In this document: piece by piece, positions 10,340 through 19,835 of the stretch
How the letters are laid out: each line of letters starts with the position of its first letter
Numbering within the stretch: position 1 is the first letter of the stretch
Origin: Asterella californica
Taxonomy: Eukaryota > Streptophyta > Marchantiopsida > Marchantiales > Aytoniaceae
Reading direction: 5' to 3'
Length of the DNA: 64,000 nt
Assembly: GCA_036924285.1 (NCBI GenBank)
Contig: JAYKYS010000016.1
Location: forward strand, 6,014,001 to 6,078,000
Translations under genes and position numbers: made by a program
The notes under the pieces: model-generated
Databases searched by the model: none
The model's input: only the letters and a program-made list of their open reading frames with translations
Told to the model about the DNA's origin: nothing

Positions 10340-11554
10340 GAGTTTCTCGACACTTTGTCGATTGAACATCGAGGAGTTTGGAATACCTACACGAAATTAA
10401 AGGAGCTATTGGTGGAAAGATCTGTATCAAGACGTAACAGACTTTGTTGGTTTTTGTTTGCACTGTCAATTCTATTGGAAAGTGCGTTACATGGATAGAC
10501 TCGTGTCCACTTACCCGCATAGCATCCACTTCTAATGGATTCTTGACTTAGTAATGATGCCATCGAGTTTATGAGATATGCGATGCATGGTGTTAGTCCG
10601 CGAGGAGCTCCAAGGACAAAGATCACGGAGGATATATGTAGATGTGTGCTTGAAGATATTGTTTGTCAATACGAATATGTAAGGAGACTGCGTGCATATA
10701 GAGTAGAATTGCATGAGGCTAAGGTGAAAGAGTATTTCACTCGATATAGAGTGAAGCTCAAACTCATTATTGCTATGAATCTTGAGAGAATTGACAAGAG
10801 TGAATGACGGCATCTGTCTATAATTCAGGCGTTACTGAAGACGTGTGACGGTACGCTTAGAGAGTGGTCCATGTTGCTTCTATTTGCTCTATGGATTGAT
10901 AGGTTGAAGCACTGTACCACTGTTGGGTATATGCATGTTGAGTTGATGTTAGGGCAAAAACTGATTATGTCTACAGAAGAAGATTTTCTTACATGGGCTA
11001 CCTTGCCGTAGGAGGATGGGTTAGATCATATTTCACTTTTGATATTACGTATCAGACAGTTAAGACGAAGAGAGAAAGATCTTGCATACGCACATGTGAA
11101 GTTGAGGAACAATGATCATTTCGACAAGACGCCTAAGTTGCAACCGAAGCCAATTCATATAGACGATTAAGTTTTGGTTTATGATAGTACTATGGAGAAC
11201 CAACATTCTATTGTATGGAAGTTTTCAAGGCATTGGTTTGGACCTTATGTTGTTCTGGAGGTATATGAAAATACAATCTACTCTCTGTGTGAGTTGGATG
11301 GTATTGAACTGAAGCTGCATGTAGCTGTTAAGCGAGTTAAGTTATTCAAAAAGCGAAATGGATCTGTTGAGGTAGAGGAGTTTTTACAAGGAGAACATGT
11401 GGTAGTTGATGATGACCAACTGTCAGAGGAGTCTAAAGGTGTTGTCAATGAAGATGAAGAAGAAACATTGGAATTGACACATATCGGAAGATGTGCAAGT
11501 TTGGAGGAGATGAATGTCATGTTGCAAACTATTTTGTGTCTCAAAAATGTGTGA
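10340..11554 (+). pseudogene. Ty3/gypsy integrase relic
   Basis: Fragments follow the order of a gypsy integrase. IEHRGVWNTYTKLKELL (about 10360-10410) sits where the zinc-binding head begins. CRCVLEDIVCQYEYV (about 10640-10680) is part of the catalytic core. IIQALLKTCDGTLREW with LLLFALWIDRL..TVGYMHVELMLGQK comes next (about 10820-10970), then IRQLRRREKDLAYA. The C-terminal domain is VYDSTMENQHSIVWKF, RHWFGPYVVLEVYENTIY and KRVKLFKKRN (11174-11370). Integrase inserts LTR-element cDNA using a D,D,E triad. Here the second Asp position reads RAYRVEL in place of the usual ADRGEL-type motif, and stops interrupt the frame, so it is inactive. The reading stays open to 11554 with an acidic tail. No LTRs were recognised around it. 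Its C-terminal domain differs from that of the 4987-bp array unit, so it is a separate element. Confidence 0.85.
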
Positions 11555-11628
11555 TACATGTGATTAGAATGCAAGTAGGACCCTTAGGCAGTTGCTCTTA
11601 GCTTAAGTTGAGCCTCTGGTTAGCACCG

Positions 11629-11681
11629 GTGAGAAAAATCTGTTATTATATTTATGAAAATAATCTTCAGATTTTTCTCAC
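11629..11681. repeat. perfect 14-bp inverted repeat
   Basis: GTGAGAAAAATCTG (11629-11642) and its exact complement CAGATTTTTCTCAC (11668-11681) are separated by 25 bp of A/T-rich sequence. It lies about 75 bp after the last open codon of the gypsy relic. It could be a hairpin, a terminator-like fold or a MITE remnant. Confidence 0.7.
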
Positions 11682-11938
11682 TGTTATTTCTTGTTAATTA
11701 AAAAAGGCGTTTTAGAGAATTGTGCAATTAGTGATAAGGAGGTCAGATTATGGATGTTGAAGTTCACATGCGTAAGTTGTCATACAATGTACCCATAGAA
11801 ATTTGAACTTGCAAGAATGCGTCTATGATGGCAAAGATACGAAGGCTAGAAGTAGTGAAAGACGGTTAAAATTCAAACAAAAGCCTTGACTCTTCTTGTA
11901 TTTCCTTTACGTACAACAACTTGTAAAGGATTGGTGGT

Positions 11939-12000
11939 TGGCAGAGAACTCTAAAGCCTTAGTCTTGAAAACGCAGAGGTCCAAGGTTCAAATCCAACCA
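11939..12000 (+). repeat. tRNA-derived (SINE-like) head with A and B boxes
   Basis: TGGCAGAGAACTC (from 11939) resembles an RNA polymerase III A box. GGTTCAAATCC (11985-11995) fits the B box consensus GGTTCRANNCC with the expected spacing. Between them AGTCTTGAAAACG resembles a tRNA-Ser type anticodon arm. Acceptor-stem pairing is not evident, so it is more likely a SINE head or tRNA relic than a working tRNA. The composite repeat follows directly. Confidence 0.4.
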
Positions 12001-12029
12001 TGAGCAAATGGTTATCATTGCATACCGGT

Positions 12030-12720
12030 CCTCGCAAGAGAGATTACTATGGGTGTAATTGCAGTTACACTTAGGGATGAGAGACGTGATAGAAAGATTA
12101 CAATAGGTGTAATTGTAGTGACACTTAAGAACGAGAGACGTGATCTCTCTTAAACGTGGCTTGTATGTGCGGTGTTGCACTTACACTTAGAGACGAGAGA
12201 CGTGATAAAGAGATTATGATGGGTGTAATTGTAGTTACACTTAGGAGCGAGAGACGCAATCTCTCATAAACGTAGCTTGTTTAGGCGGTGCCTCCGTATG
12301 CTGTTGGTTCCATGGTCTTACATTCAAAAGTTCTCAGAACAAAGTGATTGTATATGAACATGACTCTAACAGCAGCTGGCAAGACAAGAGGCGTGATAGA
12401 GAGATTACGATTGGTGTAATTGCAATTACACTTAGGAGAGAGAGATGTAAGAGTTCCATGATCTTACATTCTAAAGTTCTTGAAACAAAGTGACTGTATA
12501 TGATCATGATTCTAACAGCAGCTGGTAAGGCGTGAGACATGATAGAGAGATTACGATGGATGTAATTGCAATTACACTTAAGAGCGAGAGACATGATCTC
12601 TCTTAAACATAGCTTGTACGGATGACGCCTCTATTTGCTATTGGTTCCATGATCTTATATTCTAAAGTTCTCGAAATAAAGTGAATGTATACGACGATGA
12701 CTCTAATAGCAGCTGGTAAG
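12030..12720. repeat. composite imperfect tandem repeat with 18-bp palindrome
   Basis: Two modules alternate. Module 1 centres on GTGTAATTGCAATTACAC, which equals its own reverse complement. It is perfect at 12414-12431, and near copies start at 12053, 12107, 12223 and 12560, each flanked by GAGAGACGTGAT- and CTCTCTTAAACGTAGC-like text. Module 2 is about 80 bp, beginning GGTTCCATGATCTTACATTC and ending TAACAGCAGCTGGTAAG, with copies at about 12305-12385, 12452-12530 and 12640-12720. Identity between copies is roughly 80-90% by eye. No coding potential is apparent. Confidence 0.75.
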
Positions 12721-14329
12721 CACTGTGCACATCATAGATTGTAAACTCGTACAATTTTGATTTTGATTTTATTTTTTTCCCACTAGACGAGTTGTTCACC
12801 TACTAGGGCCGCACTATCTCTTATAACTTAGGCTAGTTACTCGTCCACCAATGTCTTCATCCAAGGCAAGCTACTTGTCTACCAAGGTCATAAGACACAT
12901 CAGGGTCCATTAAGCACATCAATATCTGTATTTTTAGATTTCATTTGCTTGTTTGATACTGACGGATACTTCACGTGTCCTACCCAGCTGCAAAAGAAAA
13001 GAAGAAGATTTAAGAGACATTCGGAATACCGTGACAAGAAAAACTAAGAGAGACAAAATGAGAGATTAGATAGCATTCTGGAGAGGATACATACACTGTT
13101 GAGAGAGGAATACTAAGAAGGAACAAATTGAGAAAATTGATGTACTTGAGAAGACGATACTAGTAAAGTGATCTTTATCGAGAGAAGTGGACCTCAGAAA
13201 TGTTATATGAGAGAGAGTGATTACACTCGTGTGACGTGTATCTTGGCAGTGTATCAAGACGCGACATGGTTGTTTCTTCTCTAGCTATCTAATTGAAGAC
13301 GAGGATCTTTCTCTCTTATCTCGAAACTTTATCTTGTCAGATCGTGAAGCACACCACAATGTGGCCCTTAAGATCAAACCATCCTTCATTGAAACTCGAG
13401 GATTATGTACCTCTCAGTAGTATTCAGAGGCTACCTCGACGTTGGGAATGATCCTTGTCTTTAGCCACGATGAAAAGCATATTGATGCATGGCTTGAATT
13501 CAAAGTCTGGAACACCTGCGTACAAGCCTTGTCCTCAAGATGCAACTTCATACGGAAGAACACGAATTCATCTTCACCATCGATGTCTTCAAAGCACTCT
13601 ACACAACGTTCATCAACTCAGACTGGTCACACTCCACGGTCACTAAGAATGCACAGTCATCATCAACCTCAGTTTTTCTATCTGCGGTGCACATAGTACA
13701 GACTTCGTCGTTTGTAACACTCATTGCATTGCTTGAAAACCATCAAATCAAAGAGGTTATGTCCATTACGAGCACGAGTGAATGCAGTCAATGACAGCGT
13801 CTGATTACATGTATTGCACTAAGCAGTCTCCATGATCCGACACATGTAGAGAAACACAAAAAGACTGTAATATTCACTGGGTCCTGTGAAGCTACTCAAG
13901 AATCGTCAGATGTCATGTGTATTCCTAGATCAAACTTCACGCTCTATGACAGTCTCTTTGGTTTCTTTGGTTTGATCTCCTGACTTAAACCACCATAATT
14001 CTCAATGAGTTAACTTAAATAATTATAAAATTAGGGTTCTTTTGATCTGATATGGCCTGCCACAGTAGAAAGACTAGTCTGTCCTTGTGAGCATGTCTTT
14101 GGAGGAAGATACATTGCCAAAAATTTATGTGAAAGCACTTAGTCATTCACGTTTATCTAATCAAGTTACTAAAATTTACAATAAAAAGTCCTAAAAAGAT
14201 GTTGAAGCTAGAATGAGGTTGAAGAACTTTTTCTCTAAAAATCAGAGTGTTGTTTTCCTTTCCCCAGCCAGAAGTGCATGTTGCATGCATATTCAGGCTG
14301 AGTCTTGGTGCGGAATTCCATATCTATGC
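12721..14329. other. spacer, no recognisable gene
   Basis: Short open frames overlap in three + frames at 13442-13794 and one lies on - at 13066-13257. None shows a family motif or convincing exon structure. A stretch near 14090-14190 reads as LPKIYVKALSHSRLSNQV before a stop, which I could not assign. The region may hold further decayed transposon sequence. Confidence 0.4.
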
Positions 14330-14437
14330 TTATGAAGCAGATATCTATTCAAATCTGATTCTTATGAAGCAGCTATCTATTCAAATCTGATTCTTATGAA
14401 GCAGATATCTATTCAAATCTGAATCAGATTTGAATAG
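14330..14437. repeat. three 32-bp tandem repeats ending in a palindrome
   Basis: TTATGAAGCAGATATCTATT plus CAAATCTGATTC repeats with a period of exactly 32 bp from 14330, 14362 and 14394; the middle copy has AGC for AGA. The third copy runs into its own inverse: CTATTCAAATCTGA (14409-14422), one base, then TCAGATTTGAATAG (14424-14437), a perfect 14-bp inverted repeat. Confidence 0.85.
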
Positions 14438-16599
14438 AGTAAAGTCTGCTAACGAATTGCTATAGAGGATGATAAAGTCACGGTCAACCAAGAATTATCC
14501 TTGCTATGGCTTAAGTTTCACGGTTTCACCCTTAGGGATCATCATTTGGCGCATAATTCTCTCGAATCCTGGACTAGCGCAATAAACTGCTGCAGACTCC
14601 TCGTCATGGATCCGGCAACACTCCATACTACACTTTGCACGGAGCATCGTTCTAACTGACCAGCCCGATCCATTGCTTCGCGAGCAAGTCTCATTTACTG
14701 ACAATAATCCGACAGGCTTAGCGCGGAGCTCGCAGGCCTGTCCGTCGGTCCAATTTAGAGTCCAGGGCCAAACACTGCTGATGTGGTGGACTTACAGATA
14801 CCGACTGATACAAAACGAGCACGTTCAGTCCAGGTCTCCGGGTATATCCTTAAAAGGTCCACACCATTTACCTCATGATATCGCACGATCTGCAAGTTGC
14901 GCGCCCGCCGACTCCTGCCCGAGAGACGACTGACATGCTTCCTTGTCAGCAAGTGTTCTGCGTAAGATCTAGAGTCAGCTCAAAAAGCAGGACTCATCTA
15001 GGACTCGACAACTTGAAAGACTAGGTTCAGATTCATCGGTGCAGTGCAAATCGATTTCACCACACAATACACGACGGCGTCGACCGCGCCTATCCGTAAA
15101 ATCCATGCGCAGCAGATGGAAGTCTGCCACGGAATTTGGGCGCATCATCATGATCATAGATGATCGTCGGGACTCGGGAGTACGTAATACGTATCGAGCT
15201 CGAGCGCTAGCAGCTAGCTTATGATATCACGTGAGCATGGGAGAATCCAAAGTTATGTCCCTCGAGCGTACTTTATGGCCGAAATCTCGCAAGCGGATTC
15301 AATAGGTACTCACTTGCGGATCCGCACAAGCAAAGACGAATCAAAGCTTGCTTGTAACATACCTGGCGTAAAGCAGCAGCTGGCTACACGTGGCAATCTC
15401 GTTTTCAAAGCTGCTTCTATTTCAAAATTCAAGCAAGAAATTCAAATTCCATCATACAATGCACTCAATACCTGCAGCAAGTGGGTAAGTGAAGTTCACA
15501 GACACGTACAGTGCAGAAGGCAGTATGACCGAGTTGTGCTCCCGCAAGCGCGGCTCATGCGCGGGAGGAGGAGGTCGTATAGCCTACTTCGCGGTAGTGC
15601 GCGTAATGGCTACAGAGAAGAGAGCAAAGTGCGGTAACAAAGAACTGAGAGCAGCAGTGATTCCATTCTGAAACATAGTGTCAACTTAGTAAGTTAGATA
15701 ATTCCCCATCGATGTTCAGATATAAAATATCGACCGATTTCAGCTGATTGTGATCGACTCATAATATTCTGCCGCCAGTGTATTTCTGGTCCTGATATTG
15801 CTGAACTGTTGCACGTGGTGACGTAAATGATTGACCGATGAAGTTCGTGAGGAGTGGCGGAGAACATGAAGATGACATCTCGGCAGCAATTAAAGAATCA
15901 CTTGGAACTTAGCTCGAAATACTAGGGTTAGATTCCCTCTGCACATGGCAAAGAGAAAGACGCGTGCAAATGTATGGAAAATATACTTTTAAACTCTGTG
16001 TTTCGGACAAGATCCGCAGGTTTTGTGCAATGAGAACGAAGGACACACGCATGACTCATAACACTGACAGTGAACTAGCAAAGAAAAGCAAGAAAAACCG
16101 CAGATGCTGGCTTGAATGCAGCGTCGACCGACGTGACTCCTCAAAATCCTTTGTTCCTCCTAGCTTGTTCAATGTCCCAGAAGCGAAATCCCGGTTGACC
16201 ACTCGCGCTCCAGTTGCGCGGCCTTCTAAGGCTGTGACCGGTTCTCGGTAGACAAGCAGCTCCTGCAGGTCGTCCATCAGCTCGTTCTTCTATTCAAGAG
16301 CTGCATTGATTCAACTAGATAAGCATCGTTTATACGCTTTTCTTCCAGTATCTACCGACATTAATTGCAGTCAGCTGGTAGAAAAGCAACCCCGGGTCTA
16401 ACTAGATCGGAGATTGAATCGATATTCAGAAAGGCACGACTTCCTTTTGATCATGATCCTACCTTCAAGTCTTCAAGATTCCGACGCGTCGCATCGAGTT
16501 TGACGGTGCGGAGTCTTTGTTACTGAAGATCAATTGTAACAGTTGTTGACCTCTACCTATCATTGTGACAACAGATCCTGTGACAAGCGTAGGAGCACT
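14438..16599. other. upstream region of the haemoglobin gene, no assigned gene
   Basis: Base composition is more balanced than in the AT-rich flanks. The longest open frame is 15221-15637 (+, 138 codons from ATG). It has no recognisable domain but contains a strong splice-donor match (GTAAGT at 15485-15490), so a non-coding or unknown exon is possible. Other short frames (14504-14704 on -, 14673-14933 on +, 15964-16251 on +) are likewise unassigned. The last few hundred bases should hold the haemoglobin promoter; no clear TATA box was seen. Confidence 0.4.
15811..15826. promoter_or_regulatory. candidate bZIP sites (CACGTGG next to TGACGTAA)
   Basis: CACGTGG (15812-15818) is a G-box/ABRE-type core. 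It directly abuts TGACGTAA (15819-15826), a TGACG-type element, about 780 bp upstream of the haemoglobin ATG. Both are known plant bZIP targets. The pairing may be chance, and no function is shown. Confidence 0.25.
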
Positions 16600-17826
16600 A
16601 TGGCGACGGAGTCGCATATCACCAAAGCCCAGGCGCAAGTCATCAAGGATTCATGGGAATTGTTCAAAAAGGACTCAGCTGGATATGGATTGATATTTTT
16701 CTCCAAGTAAGTACAGGAGAGATCCGACCACCATCGATGATTCGGCAAGACAGCCCAGGCGCAAGAATGTACATAAATATCAACTTTCTTAAGAAGATAT
16801 GGTGCGGTGCATGCAGCCGAGAGATAACCAAGGCTTGCTTTTCCGTGGGTGTGTATGGATAGATACTAGATATATTAGGTGTTATGTACGAGATCATCCA
16901 CTTTGAACTCCAGCTCCTTCTAACTTCGTGACTTGTTATACAGAATCTTCGAACTTGAACCCGACATGCGGGACTTGTTTCCTTTCACGCAGGACCATAC
17001 CCTCCCACTTGAGAAGAACTACAAACTGAAGGCTCATGCTCTCCTCCTTTTCAAACTTGTAAGTGAAGTTGATCGTAGCATTGTGCATACGGGCCGGTCA
17101 GCATGTTAGTATCGATGACCTGATTTGGTCAAGTTAATTTAAGCTTATTTCAAACCTCCAGACATCACTGCAGCCTCATCGAGAATGGAAGTTGAGAGCT
17201 TACTGACGGCTGTATACATAATCCAGACCGGAGATGCAGGGGTGGCTCTCGGGGAGAAGGGAACCATGCAGCAACTGCATCCGAAAGTGATGGATCTCGG
17301 CAAGAAACACGTCGGTTATGGAGTCATTCTCGATCATTTCGTTGTAAGTTTACTGCTTGACCACAAGTCAATTTTTATTTCGAACAAGTCATTATGTTGA
17401 CAAACGAAACATTATCGGGTACCAGCGTTGACTAGACCCAATGTCGTGTGTCCTTGATCCACTGCGAGTGATGCGCTAGCTCAGAGTGTGTGTGGAATCG
17501 AGACCACGACTTCAGATCTCCTTCATGTTCAAGTCATAGAATCCATCTCGCTGCGTGCTTCCATCTTGCTTCTTGCGGGACCTTGACTAAAGCCCGAAGC
17601 CTAAAGCCCAAAAGCAACTTAACTTTCTTCTTGACATCCGCAGATTGTTAAGGCTGCTCTCTTGCATACGATACACGAAGTCGTCTCAAAATACTGGTCT
17701 TCAGACCAAACAGAGGCAGCCGTGAACACCTGGTCACTAGCCTACGATGAACTCGTGTCCGTGATGCAAGCGGAAATGGACGCAACAAGAAAAGCAGCTG
17801 CAGCTGCTTGGGCATCAGAAGACTAG
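16600..17826 (+). CDS. Hb: plant haemoglobin (phytoglobin), complete, 4 exons
   Basis: Exons 16600-16706, 16944-17058, 17227-17343 and 17644-17826 join in frame with GT/AG introns of 237, 168 and 300 bp, giving 173 residues and a TAG stop. The three intron positions match those of plant haemoglobins. The protein starts MATESHITKAQAQVIKDSWE. By alignment the haem pocket is complete: Phe34 (B10), Phe48 (CD1, in DLFPF), distal His67 (E7, in KLKAHA) and proximal His102 (F8, in LGKKHVGYG). Later blocks are HTIHEVV and AYDELVSVMQAEM. Non-symbiotic haemoglobins are cytosolic, bind oxygen very tightly and act mainly in nitric-oxide dioxygenation under low oxygen. The C-terminus adds an Ala-rich tail (about 162-173) beyond the usual end. 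The ATG fits because it opens the conserved N-terminal helix and is followed by GCG. All key residues are present, so it looks functional. Confidence 0.95.
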
Positions 17827-17961
17827 GAACTGAATACGGATTCACCCAGGGTCGTCCGGACCCAAGGCTGGAGCACACAAGATGATAAAGCTCCTGTCTC
17901 GAATCTCGATGTACACAACTTATCGGCCATTCTTGAGGACCTGGATTCTCTCAGCTTGTAG
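17827..17961 (+). other. in-frame extension after the haemoglobin stop
   Basis: After the TAG at 17824-17826 the same frame stays open for 44 codons to TAG at 17959-17961, ending NLSAILEDLDSLSL. A run this long can occur by chance at this base composition. Nothing here proves read-through or an alternative exon. It may simply be 3' UTR. Confidence 0.3.
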
Positions 17962-19790
17962 AGGAACCCACAACAGACCAACCATCGTCAGCTGCAACCA
18001 TGTGACTCATACAGGTCAGCAAGCAAAATGCAGCAGTTAGGACTGAAGCATCCATAATCGTAGTATGGCTAGGGTTTGATGAGCATCGCTGCGTCCTCAA
18101 GTGGACTCGACAATCCGACGTTTAGTAATTACAGTTGAACTGTTTTGACATAGTTGAGCGCTTCTTCGAATTCCACTCATGGCCGACCTCCGATAGACTA
18201 AGTTCTTCGAACAAATCTTCTGCGATCATCAGTACTTATACTGTGGCACATGGCACCGTCCAGAAAGCAAATTTCCTGTAGATGACCTGTCTTATGGTGC
18301 GGTTGGACTGGACCATCGACCCCAGAGGTTCCAGTTTGAAAGGGACGTTCTAATATCACAGGTTCTAATATCTACAAACCACTCCAACATTTGTTGGAGT
18401 GGTTTACACCATATACCTTACGACATTAGTTGCGGGATCAACCCACCTCATGGCTCCGTGGGTTTTTGATGTTGAGCTGCGGCAGCAATATGAAGAAGCT
18501 TACTGCGAATGAAATTGCCGGATCGAAGCTTTGGCCTTCATACATATGCGTACCTGTATGTTTTCTGTAGCATAGACATTTCTTGCAAGATCTCCGCGCA
18601 TCACACTATCTGATGTTGTTTGCACATACTCCGAATGTTTCATCGTGGGAGGTTGGCCTCCCAGGCGCATCCGCGAGAGGCCACATAAATACCTTTCCAT
18701 TCTTACCTGAAGGTAGCACACGGCCATTCAAGATAAGACAGAGCCGGTTCAGAATCCACCGCTCGCCAAATCGTGAAACCGCACTATCTAAACCGAACCA
18801 CCAAGGAGTCAGGAGAGCACGAGGATTACCCCAATGACCCTATAAGGCTGTAACAGCATCACGCTTTTTCTCCTCAGTTTTTCGCTCCAGCATGTTAGGA
18901 GTTTAGGGTCGGTAAAAAGGTGGTCACTGCACCAACCCAGTTTATTGTTTCGGTTGCTGCTCCAAGCCCTCTCCGTGGTTTAGGGAATAATCTCTGCGAA
19001 CCAGTGTTCGGGGAGATCCTGCATTTAGTGTCAGATGTTCCGGCAAGTTCTGGGGATTTCCGGTCGAACGTCAATTTCTGAAAGACAAGGTTCTGCTGTG
19101 CAAACTAGGGTTTTCGGAGATCCACTTGTAAGTTCTTGGGACTGTAGGGAAAAACGTATGTGCAAAGTCGTCTTCCCGGAATCCTTGAGGGTTGAAATGC
19201 CAAATCTCCGGCTTCCACTCATGTTCAAGTTAGATTCTGCCAATAAACATCCTGTTCAGTTCGAATCTGACTAGAGGCTCTTGTTGCCAGGTGAGTGACC
19301 ATCAGAAAATTCAAATTTCGAAGTTGAACGTGGCTTGCCGCTGATAATTTGTCCGCCGTCTGCATTGGATTGCTAGGTCAGTGGTGCTGTGACACAGTGA
19401 CAGTGATGCAAGTTATATTCTCAATTTCTCACGCACGTTGGCCGTGTATGCACTGTGGAGTGTTGGGCCGTTGAGTTCTTGGCAGGCTATGGCAGAAAAC
19501 ATAGCAATAAGATGTTGAGTCACTTGAGTGCAAGTCTGCAACGTAGCAGCGAGAAGGGAAATGGTATTGTGCGTGTTTGCCTTCTTTCGTTTACACAGTA
19601 CACAACGTTACATCGATTTGAGAACCTTGGGAATGAGATCGAGTCATTTGAATTTGAGAGATAGATCGATCATTGAGGAAACTTGGGAAGGAGATCGATT
19701 TGGAAGTTGAGGATCGAGGCTAATCACTTATTGAGAATTAGATACGGGGTGTGAGTGATTTGAGAGCTGAGAGCCGAGGCTCATTGAGCT
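17962..19790. other. spacer between haemoglobin and hAT relic
   Basis: No recognisable gene. Small open frames (18583-18837 and 19035-19274 on +) show no motif. The only clear structure is the palindrome at 18376-18405. Confidence 0.4.
18376..18405. repeat. near-perfect palindrome, 14-bp arms
   Basis: AAACCACTCCAACA (18376-18389), two bases, then TGTTGGAGTGGTTT (18392-18405). The arms are exact complements, so the DNA could extrude as a cruciform or the RNA fold into a tight hairpin. It lies about 550 bp after the haemoglobin stop. Confidence 0.8.
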
Positions 19791-19835
19791 TTTGGTGGCT
19801 TTTCTTTATTTTATGAGTTGGTCGAGAGTCAAGAT

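Noticed and set aside
13442..13794. Three overlapping + frames as a small gene
   Set aside because: Overlaps in all three frames with similar lengths indicate a region poor in stops by composition, not coding selection.
16653..16862. 69-codon frame across haemoglobin exon 1
   Set aside because: It is in a different frame from the haemoglobin exon and runs into intron 1.
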